Notes under the pieces: model-generated
Seen by the model: only the letters and a program-made list of their open reading frames with translations
Database searches by the model: none
Told to the model about the DNA's origin: nothing
Shown here: positions 18,301-27,300 of the stretch, piece after piece
Layout of the letters: the number at the start of each line of letters is the position of its first letter
Position numbering within the stretch: the stretch's first letter is position 1
Made by a program: the position numbers and the translations under genes
Assembly: GCA_963579025.1 (NCBI GenBank)
Contig: CAUZFZ010000049.1
Span: 1-57,949 of the forward strand
Length of the DNA stretch: 57,949 nucleotides
From: CAUZFZ01 sp963579025
GTDB taxonomy: Bacteria; Planctomycetota; Planctomycetia; Planctomycetales; Planctomycetaceae
Reading direction: 5' to 3'

Positions 18301-21300
18301 GAGTTCACACTTACCGTGTAGGTTGAGCCACTGCCCGCGACGCCCGTGACTGAAGCTCCGGTCACTGTGCTTCCGGCTGCAACAATAAAGTCGCCCGCAG
18401 CCACGGTCGCGCTGTCGACGGATTCACTGAACGTGACAGTGAAGTCGACCGTCGACGCGTTCGTGGGATTCGTATCCGTTCTCGTAATCGAACTGACGGC
18501 CGGGTTGGTCGTGTCGAAACTGAACGTGGCGGTGGCTGTGCCCGTGTTACTAATGGTGTCGGTGGCAGTCGCGATGGCCGTGTAGGACACGCCATCTGTC
18601 AGGAGCGAGTCCAGCAGAGCGAGCGAGAAGCTTGTTGTTCCGGCTGGTGTGTTCTGCACCTCGGTGGGACTGACGAAATCAGTACCGTTGAAGAACAGAC
18701 TGTCGGACAGACGCTGGACGCTGACCGTGACCGTATTCAGATTCAGGTCTGTAGCCGTGCCGGTAATGGCATCGGTCCAGCCGGCGGCATTGAACGAGCC
18801 ACCGTCGGCGGGGAACGTCAGAGTCGTTACCGGGTCGGTCAGGTCCAGCGTGAACTCGCCGCCCGCTCCAAAGTCCGTGTCGCTCACATTGCCGGCCGTG
18901 TCGGTTGCTCCGCCGCTGGCATCCGCGTCGAAGTCGACGGAAAGCGAACCGTCGCCAGTGCCCGTTGCCACGGAAACAGTAAACACTGTCCCGCTTCCAG
19001 AGACGCCAGTTACCGAAGCTCCGGTAACACCGGGCGTCGTCGCGGTATCAATCACAAAGTCGCCCGCATCAACGCCCGTCACGGTTTCACTGAACGTGAC
19101 CGTGAAATCGACGCTCGCGGCATTGGTCGTCGTCGTCCCGACCGTGGCAATGGACACAACCGTGGGCAGCGTCTTGTCGATCGTATAGGTCTCGCCCGTC
19201 GTGAAATCGACCAACGGACCCGAAACGTTACTGGCTGCGTCGGTAACACCCGGATCAAGCGTGTCCCCATTGGCATCAAAGTCAATTGACAGTGATCCGT
19301 CTCCGGTACCGGTATCGACCGACAAAATAAATACGGAACCGCTGCCCGTGACACCCGTGACCGAAGCACCGGTGACGCCTGGTACCGTTGCCGTGTCGAT
19401 CACAAAGTCGCCGGTGCCAACGCCTGTCACGTCTTCACTGAACGTCACGGTAAAGTCGACACTGGCTGCGTTCGTCGGGTCAGATCCCGCACGCACGATG
19501 GAACTGACTGTCGGTAGCACTCTGTCGATTGTGAATGTGGCGGATGCCCCGGTCGACTCCGTATTCCCCAGTGTGTCTGTGGCCAGCGCACGGACTATGT
19601 AATCACCATCTGCCGCGAAGTTGATGTCCGAGAAGTTCAGTGTCCATGCTGTCGTGCCGGTCGCTGTCAGCAGGACTTCCGTCGAGCTGTTGAATGCTCC
19701 TCCGCCAGAGAACTGGCCCGAGGACACTTCCTGAATGCTGACCTGCACCTGCGCGACTCCGGCAGCACCGGTATCCTGTGCGGTTCCGTTAATCACGTCC
19801 GTCCAACCAGTGGCATTGTAGGACTCGCCATCAACCGGGAAGACCAGCGTGGTTGCCGGAGCGGCCTGGTCAATGTTGTAAGTCAAATCCTCGCCGATGA
19901 CTGCCGTGTCGGTCAGTGAAATTCCGGCCAGATCGACAATCGTCGGGCTGGCTGCAAGATCAAGGCCAAGCGACCCGAATCCACTCACATCGGTAATGCT
20001 GACAGCGTAGGTCGCCGCGTCCGTGTCTCCCGCGTCTGTGACGGTAATCGCCCCGGCAGTCAGATTCGTGTCCGTCACAGCCGTAAAGTCGGCCAGGTCG
20101 ACATTGGCAACATTCTCATTGAATGTCACGAGGAATGTGACCGACGTGGCACTTGTCAGAGCCGACGCGGGAGTGCCGAGAACGATCGAATTCAGCCGTG
20201 GAGCCGTGTTGTCGATGGTGTACTGTTCGTCGGTTGTCACACCGGCCTGACTGGCCACCATCCCCAGGCCGGCATCGTCGGTGATGCCTGCCACCACAAT
20301 GTCCAGTCCCAACGTGCCGTTACCAGTGATTGTGTCGACCGTGACGGAATACGTTGCCCGGTCGGAATCACCCGCGTCGGTCACTGTCACGATCGAGTTG
20401 GCTGTGACACCAGTGCCCGCATCAACGGCGAAGTTTTCTTTCACCACGCCATTGACCGGCTCACTGAACACGATGTCAAACGTCACCGATGTGGCATTAG
20501 TCGGACTCGCATCGGCCGCTGTGAACGCCACCGTCGGCTGTACGTTGTCAATGGTGTACTCCTCTTCGGTGGCTGGAGTCGTGTTCGTCAGCACGTTGCC
20601 CGCGATGTCGGTTACGTCCTGACCAGCCAGGAAGTCCAGATTGATCGTGCCGTTGCTGCTGGTCAGTCCGCTGACGGGCACTCTGTAGGTTGACGCATTG
20701 ACCACGACGACGGTTCCGATTGTCCCGTCAAGTGCTGCCGTGCCGCTCAACACGAAGTCAGCCGTATCGACGTTAACAACGTCTTCACTGAACGTGACTT
20801 CGAACGTCACAGCGTTATCGCTGGTACTGGCGTTTGTCGGCATATTGCGCAGGATGCTGGCAACCGTCGGTGACGTCGTGTCGAACGTGAAGACTGCAGT
20901 GCCGGGCGTGCTCTCGACATTCCCGGCGGTGTCCGTCGTCACGGCGTTCACCGTGTAAGACTCACCGTCCGCCAGATTGCTGTCCAGCAACGCGAACATC
21001 CAGGTGGTCGTCCCGCTGGCCTGCAGGAGGACCTCAGTGGGGCTGCTGAAGCTGGAGCCGTTAAAGAAATTGCCGGTCGAGTCCAGTTGGATGCTGACAT
21101 CCACGCGCGCCACATCCGCCCCGCCGGTGTCGCTGGCAGTACCCGTAATTTCATCGGTCCAGCCGGTCGCATTGAACGAACCAGGAGCACCGGGGAAGAC
21201 AATTACGCTGTCGGGTTCCGTTCGATCGATGGTGTATTCGTCGCCCGCCGTGAAGTTGGCCACCGACACGTTTCCGGCCTGATCCGTCGCTCCACCACTG

Positions 21301-24300
21301 GCGGTCGCGTTGAAATCGACGGAGAGCGTGCCATCGCCCGAAGTCGTACTGGCCGTGACCGTGTAGGTGTCTCCACTGCCAGAGATGGCATCCAGAGACG
21401 CCCCCATCAGCCCGGCACCCTGAGCGTCGGCGGTAAAGTCTGCCAGCTCGACGCCCGTGACGATGTCGCTGAAGACGACAGTAAAGTCCACGGACGACGC
21501 GTTCGTCGGGTCACTGTCGACCCGCGAAATTGAAGCAACGGTCGGTGGCGTGTTGTCGATCGTGAATTCGTCGTTGACAGTCGGAGTCTGGTTCAATGCC
21601 AGACCGGCCGGGTCGATGATGTCCGTGCCCGAGTCGAGCACAACACGCAGTGTGCCGTCTCCCAGAATGTTCGTGGACGTCCCATCGACCGTCAGACGGA
21701 AGGTTGTGTCATCACCGTCACTCAGATCGTCGACAGTGAATTCATTGAACGTGACTGTTCCCGTGGTGCCGACAACGAAGTCGCCTGAATCGACATTGTT
21801 CACGATTTCGCTGAATGTCAGGTCGAATTCGACGGTGTCGTCATTAGTCAGACCATCCGGGTCTGTCGTTGAATCGTCGGGCGTCCGTCGTGTTATGGCG
21901 ATCGTCGGCACGATGTTGTCAATCGTGTATTGATCGTCGGTGCCCGGTGCCACGCTGTTGTCGATGGCCGCCAACCCGTTTCCGGCCAGGTCCACCACAG
22001 TGGGCGTGGCGGACAGATCGAGTTCCAGTGTCCCGTTGAAGTTCGCCAAATCGCCGCCGGAAACCGTGACGTCCCACTCCAGATCAGAGAATTTCGTCGA
22101 ATCGGTGACGATCGCGGTCGACGTGCTGACAACCACGAAGTTTGAAACACCCACACCGGATACGGCGTTGTTGTTATCTGCAAACGTCGCCCGAAATACG
22201 ACAGCGTCAGCAGCAGTAAACTCACCAGCAGGCGTCAGCCGTGTGAAACTGACCAGTGTGGGAGCGGTATTGTCGACGGTATATGTCTCGCCAGTGAAGT
22301 CCATTGTGGCTGAGTTGCCGGCCGGATCGTCCACGCCCAGGCCCGTGCCGTCATCAAAATCAAAGTTCAGGCCGACCGTGGCATTCAGATCCGCCAGGTC
22401 CCCGCCGGAGACGGTGACTTCGTAGGTACTTGCCGAGGTCGAATTCACTGCAACATCTGGCGCTGTCACGCCCGTGACGTCGAAGTCGTCGGCAGAGACA
22501 GTCGTGGAGTCGACGTCTTCGTCGAACGTCACCAGGAACACGAGCGTATCAGCATTCGTGTTTTCGCCAGCGGGACTCTGACGCACGATGCTGCCGACTT
22601 CCGGAGCGTCGTTGTCGACCGTGTAGACCTCATCAGCACCGCTGACAGTTGTGCTCGTCAGAGCGTTACCCACGAGATCATCGATCGTCGGCGTCGTTGC
22701 CAGGTCCAACCCAACCGTGCCGTTGAAACCGGCCAGGTCACCGGTGGAAACCTCAACTTCATACGTGCTCGCCGACGTCGCCATGACGTCTGTCACGGCC
22801 GCTGTCGAGGTACTGTTAACGGCGAAGTCGGCCGTGCCAACGTTTGCGACGTCCTCACTGAACGTCACCAGGAAGACGAGCACATCCGCATTCGTCGGGC
22901 TTGTTGCCGGAGTATCGAGTTCGATGCTGACGGTCGTCGGAGCCGTGTTGTCGATCGTGTAGGTTTCTTCGGTGTTGATACCGGTCGCCGGTGCGAAGGC
23001 ATTCGTGGCCACATCGGCGATGTCCTGGCCGGACGCGAAGTCCAGGTCCAGCAGGCCGTCGCCGCTGACAGACGCCACGTTGACTGTATAGGTCGAATCG
23101 TCCGCGTCACTGTTGTCGCCAACGGTGATTACTCCAGTGGTCGCACCACCGGATGCCACCACAAAATCGCCAGCGGTGACGTTGGTGACGTCTTCATCGA
23201 AGTCAACAAGGAACGTGACCGTATCCGCGTTTGTATCCTCACCGGCAGGTGTCTGTCGCGAGATATCCACGGTCGGCGCGGTGTTGTCGATTGCGTATGC
23301 CTCGTCGTTACCAACATTGGCGTCGATCTGAGCCAGCCCGGCTCCATCGACGATGTCGGGATTCATGTCGTCGATGTCCAGCGAGATCGTTCCGTCACCA
23401 GCGATACCAGAGACCGTCACCGTGTAGGTCGCCGGATCGGAGTCGCCTGCGTCGCCAACAACGACAAGGGAATTCGCTGTCGCAGTCGCAGTTGTGACGA
23501 CATCGAAGTTATTCTCACTGACGTTGCTGACCGGTTCGTCAAACGTCACGTCAAACGTCACCGAATCCGCGTTGGTAATCACACCGCCACCGGCAGGACG
23601 TGTCTCAAAGTCGACCGTCGGAGCCGTGTTGTCGAGCGTGTAATCTTCTGACGTGCCCGGGGTCAGAACGGTCAGGAGATTGGGATCGTTGTCCGTCAGA
23701 TCCTGCAGGTCCTGATTGGTTCCGTCGATCGCCAGACTAACCGTGCCATCGCCGCTGTCATCCACGTCAACGAGTACATCAAACACGCTTGATCCAGTAA
23801 CTGCGGTAACCGACGTGATCGTCGCACCGGCGGCTCCGGCACCGCTCACGATGAAGTTGTCTGTGTCGAGTGCGGCGGCACCACCGTTCGACAGGTCATC
23901 CACATCCTCAGAGAACGTCACCCGAAACGTGACATCGTCAGCCTGCGTCTGCGTATCGGTTGGATTCTGCCGCAGGATGCTGACGACGGTCGGGGCCGTG
24001 TTGTCGAACGTGATGCTCGCCGTGGCCGTCATTTCCACGTTGCCGGCTACGTCGGTCGCGAATGCGGTGATCGTGAAATCGCCATCAAAGAAGTTCGCCG
24101 CTGGGAATTCGAAGAACCAGTTCGGCAGTCCGGTGATATCCGCGTCCAGCAGCACCTCTGTGGAACTGTCGAATCCGTCGCCGTCCCAGAAATTGCCGCT
24201 GTCCTGCTGAATCGTCACCTGCACCTGAGCGAACGCGGATTCGATGAAGGCCGCACCACTATTCGTGACTGTGCCTTCGATTCGGTCCGTGGCCGTTGTT

Positions 24301-27300
24301 CCGGCCGTCCAGCCGACTGCGTTGTATGAGTCACCGCTGACCGGGAACGAAATCAAAGTGATGGGGTCGGTCTTATCGATCGTGTATTCTTCGCCGGCTG
24401 AAAATGACGCAACATCGTTGCTCGCCGCGTCAGCGACGTCGCCGTTGTTGAAGTCGATCGACAGGATGCCATTGCCCGTACCGCTGGCGACGCTGACGGT
24501 GTACGTGCTGCCTGATCCCGTAACGCCCGTGATCATCGCCGGGCTGGTCAGGCCGGCCTGATCCAGCGTGAAGTCCGTGGCGTCCACATTGTTGACGGAT
24601 TCCGTGAAGGTCACGGTGAAGTCCACGCTGTCCGCGTTCGTGAATTCGCTCGTCGCCCGCTCGATTGTGACCGTCGGCGTCGTCTGATCGATTGTGTACG
24701 TTTCGTTGGGCACCGGAGGTGTGACCAGCGCCAGCCCAGCCAGGTCTGTGATTCCAGCACCGGAATCCAGAACGAGTCCCACTGTGCCATCGCCGGACAC
24801 GCCATTCACCGTGACGGTAAACGTGTCACCGCCGCCGACCAGACCGACAACGGAAGTGGCCGTGACGCCTGCCGATGTGGAGACCACGAAATCGGCGATG
24901 TCAACGCCCGCGACGTCTTCGCTGAAGTCCACACTGAACACGACCGACCCGGCATTGGTCGGGGAGGCACTGTCGCGCGTGACCGAAATCGTGGGCGCGA
25001 TGTTGTCGATCGTGTACTGCTGGTCGTTCGTTGCAGTTGGAGTTGGCAAGGTATCATTGTCGATCGCGGCCAGACTATTGCCGGCCGTGTCGATGACCGT
25101 CGGCGTGGCGGACAGATCGAGTTCCAGTGTCCCGTTGAAGTTCGCCAGATCGCCGCCGGAAACTGTGACGTCCCACTCCAGATCAGAGAATTTCGTCGAA
25201 TCGGTGACGATCGCGGTCGACGTGCTGTCCACCACAAAGTTTGAAACTCCGACACTGCTTACAGCACTATTGGCATCCGCAAACGTCGCCCGAAATACGA
25301 CAGCGTCGGCAGCAGTGAACTCACCGGCGGGTGTCAGCCGTGTGAAGCTGACCAGTGTGGGGGCGGTATTGTCGACCGTATAAGTTTCGCCGGTTGTGAA
25401 ATCGCCGGCTGTGTTGTTGCCAGCGGGATCGTCAACGCCGCCAGCGGCCGAATCGTCAAAGTTCAGTTGGACTGTGGCATCCAGATCGGCGAGGTCTCCA
25501 CCGTTGAGCGTCACGGTAAATGTGCTGGCTGACGTTGATGACACGTCGGTGATCGGCGCCGTTGTACCGGTCACGGCAAAATCCATGGCCGCAACAGTTG
25601 AGGCGTCCACGTCTTCAGAGAATGTGACCAGGAAGACCAGCGTGTCGGCATTCGTGAATTCTGCCGTCGGCGACTGACGCGTGATACTGGTCACGGAGGG
25701 AGCCGTGTTGTCGACCGTGAAGACCTCATCCGCACCGCTGACGGTTGTACTTGTCAGTGGGTTACCCACGGGGTCGTCTTCGATTGTGGGAGTGACAGCC
25801 AGGTCGAGCCCGACCGTGCCGTTGAAGCCGGCCAGGTCTCCGCCGGAGACCGTCACCTCATAGGTACTGTCCGACGTCGGATTCACGTTCGTCACCGTCG
25901 CTGTCGAAGTACTGTCGACAGCAAAGTCGCCAGTGCCAACACTCATGACGTCCTCGCTGAACGTCACCAGGAACACGAGCGAATCCGCGTCCGTCGGACT
26001 CGTTGCGGGTGTATCCAGTTCAATGCTGACGGCCGTCGGAGCTGTGTTGTCAATCGTGAAGGTTTCTTCAGTGCCGGTGATGCCCGCGCCGGGGTCAAAC
26101 GCATTGCCAGCGTCGTCCGTTATGTCCTGGCCTCCGACAAAGTTCAGATCGAGCAGACCGTCACCACTCACGCCGTCGACCGTGACGTCGTAATCCGTAG
26201 CGTTCAGCATGACGACAGAGATTGCGCCAGTGGACGCACCGCCCGCGGCGACGACGAAGTCAGCGGCCGTGACGTTCTGGACATCCTCATCGAAATCAAC
26301 TGCAAACGTGACCGAAGTGGCGTTGGTAAATTCGCCCATCGGCGTCTCTCGCTCGATCGTCACGGTCGGCGCTGTGTTATCGATGGTCACTGTCTCGCCG
26401 ACTGTTGTTGCCACGCCCAGACCCACCTGGTCCACGATGTCGTTAGTGGTGATGTCCAGTCTCAGATCACCGTCACCTGAAACACCGTTAACGGTGACGG
26501 TGTAGGTGTCTCCGGTACCGGCGACGACCACGGGCAGCGATGTTACCGCGCCACCGGTGGGGGGCGTCAGTGTGACCGTAAAGTCGCCGGAACTGACTCC
26601 CGTGACGTTCTCTGTGAAGGTGACGTCATACACGATCGAATCTGCATTGGTGGGATCGTTGACGCCGGAAGCCAGAGCGATCGTGGCCACGGGAACGGTG
26701 TTGTCGAGCAGGTATTCCTCTTCCACACCGGTGGGCGTCAGGTTTGTCAGTGTGTTGAAGTTCAGCGCAGTCAGATCGCGAATGTCCTGTCCGGCATCCA
26801 GATCCAGGCCGACGGTGCCATCGAAGTTCGCCAGACCGCCAGTCGACAATTCGATGTCGAACACACCCGAACTGGGATTTGTGAACATGGTAATACTGGT
26901 GGTCACTCCACCGGTCACGAGAAAATCGCCTGCAGTGATATTGGTGACAGGCTCACTGAACGTGACACGGAAGGTCAGCATGTCCAACTGCGTGACGGCA
27001 TCCGTCGGAGTCAGTCGCAGAATGCTAACGACCGTCGGTGCCGTGTTGTCGAAGTCAAACTCTGTAGATGTGGCTGTGGCTTCGGCATTGCCGGCCGTGT
27101 CGGTCGAGATCGCAGTGACGACAAATGTGCCGTCGGTGAAATTGGACGCCGGGAAAGCCAGCACCCATGTGGCACCGCCGCCGGTCTGCGTGACAGTCGC
27201 CGCCAGCGGAACGGCCGTGATGCTGGCAAAGGCACTGCCGTTCCAGAAGTTCCCGTCCTTGATCTGCACGGTGACAGATACGGTGGCCACGTCGGACGTG

